A stretch of 64,000 nucleotides of DNA from an uncultured Lachnospiraceae bacterium (GCA_910589385.1 CAJUTU010000017.1:1-64000); one strand, 5' to 3'; counted from the stretch's first letter, positions 24,445 through 33,904 are shown. A program made the numbers and translations. Notes: generated by a model not told the origin, from the sequence alone.

Positions 24445-25950
24445 CTAACTGGGATTCTGTTCCTCTGCTTCTTTCAGGCAGGCTTGAATCCCTTCTATCA
24501 AATCTTGTGCCAGCACACTATAACTCCCGTACTTCTGCCGTGCCGCGTCCCCTCCGCAGGCATGCAGATACACTCCTAATACAGTACTGTCATAAGGATC
24601 TTTACCTCCAGCCAGCAATCCGGCAGCTACTCCGGCCAGTACATCCCCGGAGCCGGCCTTTGCCATGGCCTGGTTCCCTGCTGTATTCACAAACGTACGT
24701 TTTCCTCTCTGCGCCACAATGGTACGGGCATCTTTCAGTGCACAGACAGCCGGATATCGGTCTGAAAATTCCATTAAACGTTCAAAACGATGTTCCTGTA
24801 ATTCTTCCATACTGCACCCAAGCAGCCGGGTCATCTCACGCATATGCGGAGTCAGTATCACGGAAGCACTCGTTTTGTCCAGCAATTCCAGATGTCTGGC
24901 CAGCAGATTAATTCCGTCAGCATCTATGACACAGGGGGCATGGGCATTCTGGAGCGTACCTTCCAACAATTTTTCAGAGACCTCATTCCTGCCCAGCCCA
25001 CAGCCGATACAAACTACATCCGCCCATTCCAGCAGCGTCTTTAAACGTTCCGGATCATACTGCCCGTATACCGAAATCACTGCCTCCGGCAAAAGCTGCT
25101 GTAAAATAGCACGGTTGGATTCCTCCGTATAAATCTGTACCAGCCCGGCGCCACAGATATAGGCGGCTTTGGCGCTCAAGTAAGCCGCCCCTGCCATTCC
25201 CCTGCTTCCGGTAACCATGAGCACTTTTCCATAGGTGCCTTTATGAGAATTTTCTTTCCTGGCAGGTAAAAGCGCAGGCAGGTCTTTTTTTTCTAATGTA
25301 AAGCAGATTTCCTTACATTCCTGATAAAAAGCAGTGTCAATCCCTATATCCACAGCCCTTACCTTACCGGCATATTCTCTTCCTGGTGAAAATACAGTAC
25401 CCAGCTTTTCACACTGAAATGCCACGGTTAAATCTGCACAAAATGCGCATCCTAAGACTTTCCCTGTAGCAGAACAGATACCAGACGGAATATCTACCGC
25501 GACTTTTGTACAAGACAGCCCATTCATCTTCTTCAATAAAGCTGCATTGCCTCCGCTGACCTCACGGCTCAGCCCCACCCCAAACACAGCGTCTACGACT
25601 ACCGTATACGATTCGTCTGGAATGTCATAAAACACGGGGATCCCTAAATTTTCTACTATCTGCTTCTGTAATCGGCACTCCGGGCTTAGAGAGGATTCTT
25701 TTCCGCCAAAAACAACATGTACACGTTTTCCTTCCCAAGCGAAAAGTCTTGCTGCCGCAAACCCGTCACCGCCGTTATTTCCAGAACCGCACACAACCAA
25801 AACACAGGAGCAGTCAATTCCTTCCTGCTCCATCACTTCTACAGTCTTCTGCGCCGCATGTTCCATCAAAACCACTGACGGAATCCCAATCTCCTGGATC
25901 GTATGGGCATCTGCTTTCTGCATCCATTTCCCTTCCGGTAGATCACGCAT
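24445..25950 (-). CDS. nnr: Bifunctional NAD(P)H-hydrate epimerase / ADP-dependent dehydratase
   Basis: 501 aa with two domains. The N-terminal YjeF_N epimerase (~1-215) has VCGSGNNGGDGFAAARLF and VVDAVFGVGLSREVSG. The C-terminal ribokinase-like dehydratase (~225-500) has KVLMVTGSRGMAGAAYLSAKA and AKAGSGDVLAGVAAGLL. It repairs NADHX and NADPHX, damaged hydrated cofactors. The ATG at 25950 has GGGGAGG 9 nt upstream; an in-frame ATG 12 codons earlier is less likely. Its stop is followed 17 nt later by the preferred alr start, so the two are cotranscribed. Confidence 0.93.
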   Translation of the reverse strand: MRDLPEGKWMQKADAHTIQEIGIPSVVLMEHAAQKTVEVMEQEGIDCSCVLVVCGSGNNGGDGFAAARLFAWEGKRVHVVFGGKESSLSPECRLQKQIVENLGIPVFYDIPDESYTVVVDAVFGVGLSREVSGGNAALLKKMNGLSCTKVAVDIPSGICSATGKVLGCAFCADLTVAFQCEKLGTVFSPGREYAGKVRAVDIGIDTAFYQECKEICFTLEKKDLPALLPARKENSHKGTYGKVLMVTGSRGMAGAAYLSAKAAYICGAGLVQIYTEESNRAILQQLLPEAVISVYGQYDPERLKTLLEWADVVCIGCGLGRNEVSEKLLEGTLQNAHAPCVIDADGINLLARHLELLDKTSASVILTPHMREMTRLLGCSMEELQEHRFERLMEFSDRYPAVCALKDARTIVAQRGKRTFVNTAGNQAMAKAGSGDVLAGVAAGLLAGGKDPYDSTVLGVYLHACGGDAARQKYGSYSVLAQDLIEGIQACLKEAEEQNPS

Positions 25951-26000
25951 GAACCTTTGCCTCCCCATCATATCAGAAATATCCATCCATCATCAGTTCT

Positions 26001-26645
26001 CTATTTTCCATGTTCTTCTTTATATGTCGTAATATTATAAGACAGTTTCATCAAGCTGTCAGAAAGATGGACACTTTCGACGATCACGTCTTCCGGCAGA
26101 TTCAAGTCTGTATGTGTAAAATTCCAGATCGCCTTGATGCCACACTTTACAAGCCTGTCTGCCACTTCCAACGCCTGAGATTTTGGAATTGTAAGAGCAG
26201 CAATCTCTATCTCATTCTCTTTAAGGAAGCCTTCCAGTTCATCCATCATACGGATCGGTATATTACGTACTGCACTGTCTTTTAACTCTGTTCTCACATC
26301 AAACAGGCCTGTCACCACAAATCCATGCTTTTCAAACGATGAATAATTCGCTAACGCATGGCCAAGGCTTCCAGCTCCGATAATGATCATACTATGGTTC
26401 TGGTTCAAGCCAAGGATCTTCCCGATCTCTGTCCGAAGATATTTTACATTATACCCATAACCCTGCTGGCCAAAACCGCCAAAATTATTCAGATCCTGCC
26501 GGATCTGGGAAGCAGTCACGCGCATACTCTGACTCAGGTCGTTTGAAGAGATCCGTTCAACTCCCGCATCTATCAGCTCTCCAAGATATCTGTAATATCT
26601 TGGCAGCCTGCCGATCACCGCTTTTGATATCTCTTTCTCTTCCAA
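26001..26645 (-). CDS. rex: Redox-sensing transcriptional repressor Rex
   Basis: 214 aa. It binds NADH/NAD+ and represses fermentation genes when NADH is low. The winged-helix N-terminus (ISKAVIGRLPRYYRYL, then RISSNDLSQSMRVTASQIRQDLNNFG) and the NAD site (MIIIGAGSLGHALANYS) are diagnostic. The start is a TTG at 26645, 11 nt after GGAGG: Rex proteins begin within a few residues of EEKEISKAVI, and earlier in-frame codons would add 55 unrelated residues. It has its own strong promoter. Likely targets such as alcohol dehydrogenases and nfn are in this genome, but no clear Rex site was seen in their promoters here. Confidence 0.95.
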   Translation of the reverse strand: MEEKEISKAVIGRLPRYYRYLGELIDAGVERISSNDLSQSMRVTASQIRQDLNNFGGFGQQGYGYNVKYLRTEIGKILGLNQNHSMIIIGAGSLGHALANYSSFEKHGFVVTGLFDVRTELKDSAVRNIPIRMMDELEGFLKENEIEIAALTIPKSQALEVADRLVKCGIKAIWNFTHTDLNLPEDVIVESVHLSDSLMKLSYNITTYKEEHGK

Positions 26646-26678
26646 TTTTAATTCAACCTCCAAACTATACTGTAATTT

Positions 26679-26707
26679 ATTATATAAAATTGTCTGTATA
26701 AAGTCAA
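26679..26707 (-). promoter_or_regulatory. Promoter of rex
   Basis: TTGACT (26702-26707) and TATAAT (26679-26684) on the minus strand are 17 bp apart, ~35 nt from the TTG start. Strong sigma-A match. Confidence 0.8.
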
Positions 26708-26724
26708 ATTTTTTATGACTATCC

Positions 26725-26753
26725 TTGCTGACTCTGCCGGAGTGTAGTATAAT
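26725..26753 (+). promoter_or_regulatory. Promoter of the ABC-F gene
   Basis: TTGCTG (26725-26730) and TATAAT (26748-26753) are 17 bp apart and read away from rex. The leader to the ABC-F start is ~75 nt, with AGGAGG before the ATG. Confidence 0.75.
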
Positions 26754-26837
26754 GATTACTGCTTTCCATACATCACGGAAGCGCAGTATAATCTGACACA
26801 TGTACCCCATGGAGAACTACAGAATATAGGAGGAGTT

Positions 26838-28832
26838 ATGATACTGGCATGTCATAATTTAAATAAATCATTTGGTGAAAGAAGCATTGTAAAAGACGGA
26901 TCTTTTCATATTGAAGACCGCGAAAAAGCCGCTTTCGTAGGGGTCAATGGCGCCGGAAAATCCACGGTCCTGAAAATGATCATAGGCGAAGAGCCTGTAG
27001 ATAGCGGGAATATTATTCTAACAAAAGGAAAAACCATCGGTTATCTTGCGCAGCAGCAAGAGCTTTCGGGCTGTAACACAATATATGAAGAATTAAGAAC
27101 CGCAAAGTCCGACCTTATCCTGTTGGAGCAGACAATCCGTTCCATTGAACAGGAGCTCCCTTCTCTTTCCGGCGATGCATTGGATGCCCGGCTGGACACT
27201 TACAACCGGCTGATGTCCGAATTTGAAGCAAAGAACGGTTATGCCTACGAAAGTGAAATTGTCGGAGTTTTAAAAGGACTGGGATTTCAGGATGATGATT
27301 TTGAAAAACAGGCAGACACCCTCTCTGGAGGCCAGAAAACCCGTGTTTCTCTCGGGAAGCTGCTCCTAACGAATCCAGATATCCTATTATTAGACGAGCC
27401 TACCAACCACTTGGATCTGGGTTCCATCACCTGGCTGGAAACCTATCTGCTCAATTATCCGGGTGCTGTATTCATTGTTTCCCATGACCGGTTCTTCTTA
27501 AATCGGGTCGTAACGAAGGTGGTCGAAATTGAGCATGGCAGTATCCGTATGTACAGTGGGAACTATAAAGCATACGCTGACAAAAAGAAACAGATCCGTG
27601 ACGCACAGATGAAAGAATATCTGAATCAGCAGCGGGAAATCCGGCATCAGGAGGCTGTCATTGAAAAACTGCGTTCCTTTAACCGCGAAAAATCAATAAA
27701 ACGCGCAGAAAGCCGCGAAAAAATGCTGGATAAAATGCAGGTGATAGACAAACCTCTGCCTGACGTCCAGGAAATCCACTTTAAATTGGAGCCTTCCTGT
27801 ATCAGCGGAAATGATGTCCTTGCAGTTGAACATCTGACAAAGCAATTTGACGGACACATCCTGTTCTCTGATGCCGCTTTTGAGATTAAACGCGGGGAAC
27901 ATGTGGCGATCATCGGCAGCAATGGAACAGGCAAGACTACTCTTTTAAAAATATTAAATGGATTAACGGGTGCGGATGCAGGCACCTTCACACTTGGCAC
28001 AAAGGTACATATCGGATATTATGATCAGGAACACCATGTACTTCATGACCAGAAGTCTATTTTCGATGAGATCTCTGACGATTACCCAGCCTTGAACAAT
28101 ACCACGATCCGAAATACACTGGCCGCCTTTCAATTTACCGGAGATGATGTGTTTAAGCTGGTCGGCGATTTAAGCGGCGGTGAAAAAGGACGGGTTTCCC
28201 TTGCAAAGCTGATGCTCTCTGAAGCCAATTTCCTGATTCTGGATGAACCTACCAACCACCTGGATATCACATCCAAAGAAATTTTAGAGCAGGCGTTAAA
28301 TGATTATACAGGAACCATACTTTATGTCTCCCATGACCGTTATTTTATTAACCAGACCGCCAGCCGCATCCTGGAACTGACCGGCCAGGCCTTTATCAAT
28401 TATATTGGGAATTATGATTATTATCTGGAGAAAAAAGAAGAGCTGTCTGCCGCCTATACCACCGTCCCGGCTTCGCTAGACGAAAATCCTATTTCCAAAG
28501 ACAAAAAAGGAATCCCAAAAGGATCTTACTTCCATATCGGGCAAAACAGGCAGGAGCTGAAGATGCCTGTTGAAAATGTCTCCCTCTCCAAGCAAAGCTG
28601 GCTGGAGCAAAAAGAGGCACAGGCGCGGGAAAGAAAGCGCAAAAACGAACTAAAGAAAACCGAAGAACGGATTACATTGCTGGAAGAACGAAACCAAGAA
28701 ATTGATGGGCTGATGACACATGAAGATGTGTATTCCAACTCTGTCCGTTGTCAGGAACTTGTGGATGAAAAAGACAAAAATACCGCAGAATTAGAAGAAT
28801 TGTATGAAATATGGGCTGAATTGGAGGGATAA
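26838..28832 (+). CDS. ABC-F family ATPase (YdiF/Uup-like)
   Basis: 664 aa with two ABC domains in tandem and no membrane helices. Domain 1 has Walker A GVNGAGKST, signature LSGGQKTRVS and Walker B ILLLDEPTNHLD. Domain 2 has GSNGTGKTT, LSGGEKGRVS and FLILDEPTNHLD. The linker between them is the charged helical pair typical of ribosome-acting ABC-F proteins, and the C-terminal ~90 residues form a Lys/Glu-rich coiled coil. Such proteins bind the ribosomal E site and act in translation quality control or antibiotic protection; which of these applies here cannot be told. Divergent from rex, and ended by a strong terminator. Confidence 0.92.
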   Translation: MILACHNLNKSFGERSIVKDGSFHIEDREKAAFVGVNGAGKSTVLKMIIGEEPVDSGNIILTKGKTIGYLAQQQELSGCNTIYEELRTAKSDLILLEQTIRSIEQELPSLSGDALDARLDTYNRLMSEFEAKNGYAYESEIVGVLKGLGFQDDDFEKQADTLSGGQKTRVSLGKLLLTNPDILLLDEPTNHLDLGSITWLETYLLNYPGAVFIVSHDRFFLNRVVTKVVEIEHGSIRMYSGNYKAYADKKKQIRDAQMKEYLNQQREIRHQEAVIEKLRSFNREKSIKRAESREKMLDKMQVIDKPLPDVQEIHFKLEPSCISGNDVLAVEHLTKQFDGHILFSDAAFEIKRGEHVAIIGSNGTGKTTLLKILNGLTGADAGTFTLGTKVHIGYYDQEHHVLHDQKSIFDEISDDYPALNNTTIRNTLAAFQFTGDDVFKLVGDLSGGEKGRVSLAKLMLSEANFLILDEPTNHLDITSKEILEQALNDYTGTILYVSHDRYFINQTASRILELTGQAFINYIGNYDYYLEKKEELSAAYTTVPASLDENPISKDKKGIPKGSYFHIGQNRQELKMPVENVSLSKQSWLEQKEAQARERKRKNELKKTEERITLLEERNQEIDGLMTHEDVYSNSVRCQELVDEKDKNTAELEELYEIWAELEG

Positions 28833-28860
28833 AAATTATCCCTCCAATTCAGCCCTTTTT
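28813..28860 (+). terminator. Terminator of the ABC-F gene
   Basis: A perfect 19-bp stem (28813-28831 with 28837-28855), a 5-nt loop, then TTTTT. The left arm includes the last codons and stop of the gene. It also lies between the convergent leuA fusion gene and this one, so it may serve both. Confidence 0.93.
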
Positions 28861-28870
28861 ATATGCCGAT

Positions 28871-30859
28871 TTACTTGCCATTGCGAAACTGTACCGGCGT
28901 CAGATGATACATCTTCTTAAAGATCCGATTAAAATGCTCCACGTTCTGATATCCCACCGACTCTGCAATACTTTCCACTGTCGCGTTACTGCTTTTCAGC
29001 ATTGCACGCGCCTTCTTCATACGCACTTTTTTCAAGATATCTCCGAATGTCTCACCGGATTTTTCTTTAATATACTTAGACAGATAAGGCTTAGAAAGGA
29101 AAAATTCCTCTGACAGCTCATCCAATGTCACTGTTTTATAATTTGCATAAATGTAGTTCGTAATCTGAAGCAGACGTGCATCCTTACTTTCTTCCTTATT
29201 TCGGATCTCCTCGATTTTATTGACAGCTACCTCCAGTGCTGCTATCGAGGCCCTAATGATATCCGGGTCGATCCCAGCACCCCAATACTTCTTTTGATTA
29301 CAGATAATACCGACATAGGCCACTGCCTTTGAAGAAGATCCGCGTGTCAATGAATGTTCCTCATAGACCGACAGTTCATAGCTGATATCAAAATAATGCT
29401 TAATCGCATTGCTGACTGCATCCAGACGGCCATTTCCCACGCCTGTGATCTCCTGCTGTCTTCCGCCATGTCCGATGGCTGCCCTGGCTACAATCCCATC
29501 CTTCTGTTCAAAATGGCACTCTTCAATCGTAAACAAGCTTTTCGCATTGATATAATGATCCTCAAAAATCTGATATACCCAGTCCGGGGACAGTTCCTTG
29601 TGCGCCTTGTCAGAGACATCTTTCACAAGGTAACCGACCTCTTCACGCATCTTCTGCGGAAGGCTGATCCCAAAATTCTGTTTTAAGATATAATTTACGC
29701 CGCCTTTTCCAGACTGGCTGTTGATGCGGATCACATCGGAATCGTATCTTCTTCCAACATCTTTTGGGTCGATCGGCAGATATGGTACACTCCATTTTTC
29801 AGTCCTTCCCTCTTCCCTCCATGCCATACCTTTTGCAATGGCATCCTGATGGGAGCCGGAGAATGCAGTAAACACCAATTCCCCTGCATAAGGCTGCCGT
29901 GGAGAAACACTCATTCTGGTCAGCCTTTCGTACACTTCACTGATCTCGCTCATATTTGAAAAATCAAGCTTAGGGTCAACCCCGTGGGAAAACATGTTCA
30001 TTGCCAACACAAGGACATCCACATTTCCTGTGCGCTCCCCGTTCCCAAACAGCGTACCCTCAATTCTGTCTGCGCCTGCCAAAATGCCCAGTTCCGCAGT
30101 CGCGACACCTGTTCCCCGGTCATTGTGCGGATGAAGACTGATGACCGTATTTTCACGATGCTTCATATATTTATGGAAATATTCCACCTGGCTGGCAAAT
30201 ACATGCGGCAATGCATTTTCTACAGTCGCTGGAAGATTGATGATCGCCTTATTGTCTGCTGTCGGCTGCCACACATCCAGCACCGCATTACAGACTTCTA
30301 TTGCATACTCCATCTCTGTTCCCGAAAAACTCTCCGGGCTGTATTCAAAGGTAAAATTCCCTTCCGTCTGTGCTGCCAGTTCTTTCAAAAGCTTTGCTCC
30401 GTCAATGGCAATCTGTTTTACCTGTTCCTTATCTTTTTTAAACACCTGCTCACGCTGTGCCACAGACGTAGAATTATATACATGGATGATAGCATGGGGC
30501 GCCCCCTCCACAGCCTCGAAAGTCCGCTTGATAATATGCTCTCTCGCCTGAGTCAGCACCTGTACCGTCACATCATCAGGAATCATGTTCTTCTCGATCA
30601 ATGTACGCATAAACTGATACTCTGTCTCCGAAGCCGCGGGAAATCCTACCTCAATCTCCTTAAATCCTACATCCACAAGAAGCTGAAAGAACTCCACCTT
30701 TTCATCCAGACTCATAGGCTCGATCAACGCCTGATTTCCATCGCGTAAATCCACGCTGCACCAGACAGGAGGATGATCGATATAGTCCCTCTTCACCCAA
30801 TCATAGCATTCCACCGGCGGCATAAAATAGGCGCGCTCATATTTCTCATAGTTCTTCAT
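28871..30859 (-). CDS. leuA: 2-isopropylmalate synthase (class 2 LeuA) fused to a C-terminal AraC-type DNA-binding domain
   Basis: 662 aa. Residues ~1-555 form a class 2 LeuA: VDLRDGNQAL at 37-45 with the catalytic Arg/Asp, the metal-binding LHPHNDRGTG, the TLFGNGERTGN loop, and a LeuA-dimer allosteric domain (~430-555, with ELSVYEEHSLTRGSSSKAVAY) where leucine normally binds. Residues ~561-662 are a complete AraC/XylS domain: helix-turn-helix one VTLDELSEEFFLSKPYLSKYIK, helix-turn-helix two ESIAESVGYQNVEHFNRIFK, then the MYHLTPVQFR closure. No stop or frameshift separates them. Normal class 2 LeuA proteins are ~550-560 aa. A leucine-sensing enzyme that also binds DNA is the obvious inference. 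Its own promoter region is ~110 bp, with AAGGAG before the ATG. Confidence 0.93.
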   Translation of the reverse strand: MKNYEKYERAYFMPPVECYDWVKRDYIDHPPVWCSVDLRDGNQALIEPMSLDEKVEFFQLLVDVGFKEIEVGFPAASETEYQFMRTLIEKNMIPDDVTVQVLTQAREHIIKRTFEAVEGAPHAIIHVYNSTSVAQREQVFKKDKEQVKQIAIDGAKLLKELAAQTEGNFTFEYSPESFSGTEMEYAIEVCNAVLDVWQPTADNKAIINLPATVENALPHVFASQVEYFHKYMKHRENTVISLHPHNDRGTGVATAELGILAGADRIEGTLFGNGERTGNVDVLVLAMNMFSHGVDPKLDFSNMSEISEVYERLTRMSVSPRQPYAGELVFTAFSGSHQDAIAKGMAWREEGRTEKWSVPYLPIDPKDVGRRYDSDVIRINSQSGKGGVNYILKQNFGISLPQKMREEVGYLVKDVSDKAHKELSPDWVYQIFEDHYINAKSLFTIEECHFEQKDGIVARAAIGHGGRQQEITGVGNGRLDAVSNAIKHYFDISYELSVYEEHSLTRGSSSKAVAYVGIICNQKKYWGAGIDPDIIRASIAALEVAVNKIEEIRNKEESKDARLLQITNYIYANYKTVTLDELSEEFFLSKPYLSKYIKEKSGETFGDILKKVRMKKARAMLKSSNATVESIAESVGYQNVEHFNRIFKKMYHLTPVQFRNGK

Positions 30860-30973
30860 TGTGACATCTCCTTATATTTCATCAATTTTATTGTTCTTTT
30901 TTGTCTTTTTCTATATTAGCACATATATAACAAAGAATCTAGTGGTGTTTTTAATCATTTTTATTGATATATT

Positions 30974-32335
30974 TTATTCTCCCATAAAAAATATATTTCC
31001 GATTTTCTCCACACACCATGAGAGATCCCGCATCTCCACGGCTTCATCCGTAACAATTTGCTGAGTAAACAGCACTTCATCTCCCAGCCTGTATACCACT
31101 TCTCCTGCCGGCTCCCCCTTAGACACAGGAGCTTTAAGGCTTTCTTCTTTTTCTATCTCCACATCAACTGCTGCATCATCCCTTAGCAGAATTTTCTTTC
31201 CAGGGCTTTCTACAGACTCTTCAGACGCTCCTTCTTCTGCCTGTTTCTGCATGCCTGGTTTTATATCTACCACCGTATGTACCGAAGAACCGCCATTCAG
31301 ATCGTTTCCATCCGGAATTCCATCTAACACTGGAATCATTCCTGGATCCACCTCCTGAAAGATATTTTGATAGTGAAAATGTTCAATTCCATAAGTCATA
31401 AGTTTTTTTGTATCAGCCCATTTATATCCCTTATTATTGGGCCAGCCGCATGCCAGCAGGCTTACAATAAAAGTCCTGTCATCTCTCCTCAGCGCCCCTA
31501 TATAACAATAACCGGCTTCCCCGGTAAATCCGGTCTTTCCAGAAAGCGCCCCGTCCATCATCGTTAAAAATGCGTTATGGTTATAGCAGGAAAAACTACG
31601 GCTGCCAGACAGATTTGTAAACGAATAGTTTTCTGTCCGCGTAATTTCTAAGAAAGCATTCTGCTGTGGAGAATCCATAATACAATATTTCATGATCCGC
31701 GCCAGATCCTCTGCTGTTGTGTGGTGGGAACCTTCCGCGTCAGAACCGTCCAATCCATTGGGGGTGACAAAATGAGTCTGGCTGCAGCCTGCCTGCCTGG
31801 CTTTTTCATTCATCATATCTGCAAAGCCTTCCACGCTGAGCCCAATATGTTCCGCAATCGCAACTGCAGCGTCATTATGTGATTCCAGCATAAGGGAATA
31901 GAGAAGATCCCGTAACCGAAACTGCTCTCCCTCCTGTACTCCTAAATGCACTTCTGGCTGCGAGGCTGCATAGGCGCTGACCGTCACTGTATCATCTAGG
32001 TTTCCATTTTCCAGTGCGAGGATACAGGTCATGATTTTCGTGGTACTGGCCATCGCCCTCTCCTCTTGTCCGTTTTTTGCAAACAAAATACGCCCACTGT
32101 CTGCATCCATCAAGACAGCCGACTGGGCGTATAACCCCTCTGGTTCTTGAATCTCTTCCTCTGCTGCCGCATATACATTCGACAACATATTCACCCAGAT
32201 TTCCACAATAAAAAACAGGCATAACCCCCATTTCTTAAACAATTTCCAAAAGTTATCCACATTCGTACAGAGAGACTGTCTTTTTAAGTTATCCACTTTT
32301 TTCCATAGTTTTCCACACTTCTTATCCATCTTCAT
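30974..32335 (-). CDS. D-alanyl-D-alanine carboxypeptidase (penicillin-binding protein 5 family)
   Basis: About 453 aa. The serine-peptidase S11 motifs are complete: SxxK in MASTTKIMTC, SxN in MLESHNDAAVAIAEH and KTG in LSGKTGFTGEAGY. It trims the terminal D-alanine of peptidoglycan pentapeptides at the outer membrane face. A hydrophobic helix at about residues 35-55 is the signal anchor. The C-terminal ~110 residues are acidic and variable. The start is uncertain: the ATG at 32335 has GGAG 12 nt upstream, and another ATG lies at 32353. It is distinct from the split dacF gene described below. Downstream of scpB on the same strand. Confidence 0.88.
   Translation of the reverse strand: MKMDKKCGKLWKKVDNLKRQSLCTNVDNFWKLFKKWGLCLFFIVEIWVNMLSNVYAAAEEEIQEPEGLYAQSAVLMDADSGRILFAKNGQEERAMASTTKIMTCILALENGNLDDTVTVSAYAASQPEVHLGVQEGEQFRLRDLLYSLMLESHNDAAVAIAEHIGLSVEGFADMMNEKARQAGCSQTHFVTPNGLDGSDAEGSHHTTAEDLARIMKYCIMDSPQQNAFLEITRTENYSFTNLSGSRSFSCYNHNAFLTMMDGALSGKTGFTGEAGYCYIGALRRDDRTFIVSLLACGWPNNKGYKWADTKKLMTYGIEHFHYQNIFQEVDPGMIPVLDGIPDGNDLNGGSSVHTVVDIKPGMQKQAEEGASEESVESPGKKILLRDDAAVDVEIEKEESLKAPVSKGEPAGEVVYRLGDEVLFTQQIVTDEAVEMRDLSWCVEKIGNIFFMGE
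32253..32330 (+). other. Cluster of DnaA-box-like 9-mers inside the dac 5' end
   Basis: TTATCCACA (32253-32261, perfect consensus), TTATCCACT (32289-32297), TTTTCCACA (32309-32317) and TTATCCATC (32322-32330) lie in the same orientation within 78 bp. They overlap the codons for the pre-signal segment of the carboxypeptidase, where the other strand reads KVDNF/KVDNL. Four such matches so close together are unusual, but a replication role is not shown. Confidence 0.35.
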
Positions 32336-32434
32336 TTTCGCACAAGGCTCCATGGCACACGCTTTTATTTTATATGTATGTACCAGTTCCTTTCCTTAGA
32401 ACCTCACCGCAAAAAAGCCTGCCGCTTGTCTTTG

Positions 32435-33040
32435 TCAAATGTCCAGCTGAAGCTGAGCTTCATCTTCTGCTTCTTCTTTAAAATGCTCAATTTGTTCCGG
32501 GTCTATGGTAGGCAATTCATCCAGCGACTGTAGGTCGAACCTGCGGAAAAATTCTTCCGTTGTCCCAAACTGCAGCGGCCGCCCCGGCGCATCTAAACGT
32601 CCCACTTCTTCTATCAGGCCATATTCCACCAGCTTATTCACCGCATGATCTGACTTGACCCCGCGGATTTTTTCGATTTCCAGCCTGGTTACCGGCTGCT
32701 TGTACGCGACAATCGAAAGGGTCTCCAGCATGACATCTGTCAGCACATATCGTTTCGGCTGCTTTGCTACCCGGATAAGATATTCATACAGCTCTTTTTT
32801 CGTACACATCTGAAAAGAGCCTTCCAGTTCTAGAATGCGGATCCCCCTATCCTCTGCATCATAAGAATCCATCATATTGTGAATGATCTTTCTGGTCGTT
32901 TCTTCATCATGTTCAATTGCAGCCGCAATCCTGCCCAAATCCACAGACTCCCCCATAGTAAATAGAATCGCCTCGATGGCTCCCTGCAGTTTTTTTATCT
33001 CCATTGCATCCAACTGTTCCTTTCCCTCTTCCACGATCAT
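32435..33040 (-). CDS. scpB: Segregation and condensation protein B
   Basis: 201 aa with the two winged-helix domains of ScpB. IKKLQGAIEAILFTMGESVDL opens domain 1; VMLETLSIVAYKQPVTRLEIEKIRGV and the LDAPGRPLQFGTTEEFFRRF signature mark domain 2. It binds the kleisin ScpA and, with SMC, forms the bacterial condensin. The exact start is uncertain because AGGTGG sits very close to the first ATG. It follows scpA by 87 nt. Confidence 0.95.
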   Translation of the reverse strand: MIVEEGKEQLDAMEIKKLQGAIEAILFTMGESVDLGRIAAAIEHDEETTRKIIHNMMDSYDAEDRGIRILELEGSFQMCTKKELYEYLIRVAKQPKRYVLTDVMLETLSIVAYKQPVTRLEIEKIRGVKSDHAVNKLVEYGLIEEVGRLDAPGRPLQFGTTEEFFRRFDLQSLDELPTIDPEQIEHFKEEAEDEAQLQLDI

Positions 33041-33127
33041 TCCACCTGTCTTTCATCTTTCCATAAATAGTACGGCTAAAAAGAATTTCTACGAATACTT
33101 CTGGTTCCATCAATCCCACTATATTCT

Positions 33128-33871
33128 CTATACGGATGATTCAATCAGTATTTCACCAAATGTATTCTCCTGGATCGCCCGGATTACTCCTGTCTTCATC
33201 AACTCTAGTATAGCAAGGAATGTTACTACAACATGCATCGTATCCTTCTGACCGGAAAGAAGCTGGCGGAAGCTGAATTTTTGATGCTTTTTCGCGTATT
33301 CTTCCACAAAAACCATCTTTACAGGTAAAGGAACCTCTTCTTTCTCAATCTTACCAAATTTACTCCGCACGGGATCAATCTTATTGTCCTGCCGTTTCAT
33401 GACATCTAAAAAGACAGCATTTAATTTTGCCAGGCTGACACCTGACAAAAGCACATCCAAATCTACAGGTTCTTCATATTCTTGAATTTCTACCGGGATC
33501 GTAGGCTTTTTGAACAACATCATCTCTGCATCGTTCTGCCGGTCTTTCAGTTCATATGCTATGTACTTATACATCTTGTACTGTAAAAGTTGTTCTACCA
33601 GTTCCTTTCTTGGATCCTCTTCCTCTCCCTCTTCATTCACTTCTTTCGGAAGGAGCATCCGGCACTTGATATCCAGAAGTGTTGCCGCCATCACAAGGAA
33701 TTCACTCATCACGTTCAAGTCTTCCCTCTGCATCTGCCGTATATAATCCATATATTGATTCGTAATTTCCACAATCGGAATATCATAAATATCTATTTTA
33801 TTTTTATCGATCAAGTGCAAAAGCAAATCCAATGGACCCTCGAACACCTCCAGCTTTACAGGTATTCCCAT
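33128..33871 (-). CDS. scpA: Segregation and condensation protein A (kleisin)
   Basis: 247 aa. The N-terminus VKLEVFEGPLDLLLHLIDKNKIDIYDIPIVEITNQY is the near-invariant ScpA opening that contacts the SMC neck; the C-terminal winged helix (FLAILELMKTGVIRAIQ) contacts the SMC cap. It is the kleisin bridge of SMC-ScpAB, needed for chromosome organisation and origin segregation. AGGAGG precedes the ATG. The order mpe-scpA-scpB-dac on one strand suggests a single operon. Confidence 0.96.
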   Translation of the reverse strand: MGIPVKLEVFEGPLDLLLHLIDKNKIDIYDIPIVEITNQYMDYIRQMQREDLNVMSEFLVMAATLLDIKCRMLLPKEVNEEGEEEDPRKELVEQLLQYKMYKYIAYELKDRQNDAEMMLFKKPTIPVEIQEYEEPVDLDVLLSGVSLAKLNAVFLDVMKRQDNKIDPVRSKFGKIEKEEVPLPVKMVFVEEYAKKHQKFSFRQLLSGQKDTMHVVVTFLAILELMKTGVIRAIQENTFGEILIESSV

Positions 33872-33904
33872 ACATGTCCTCCTTTATCGTCAGAGCCATC
33901 TCAT

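Noticed and set aside
30860..30973. Leader peptide or attenuator for the leuA fusion gene
   Set aside because: The ~110-bp region has no leucine-codon run and no paired hairpins before the ATG.
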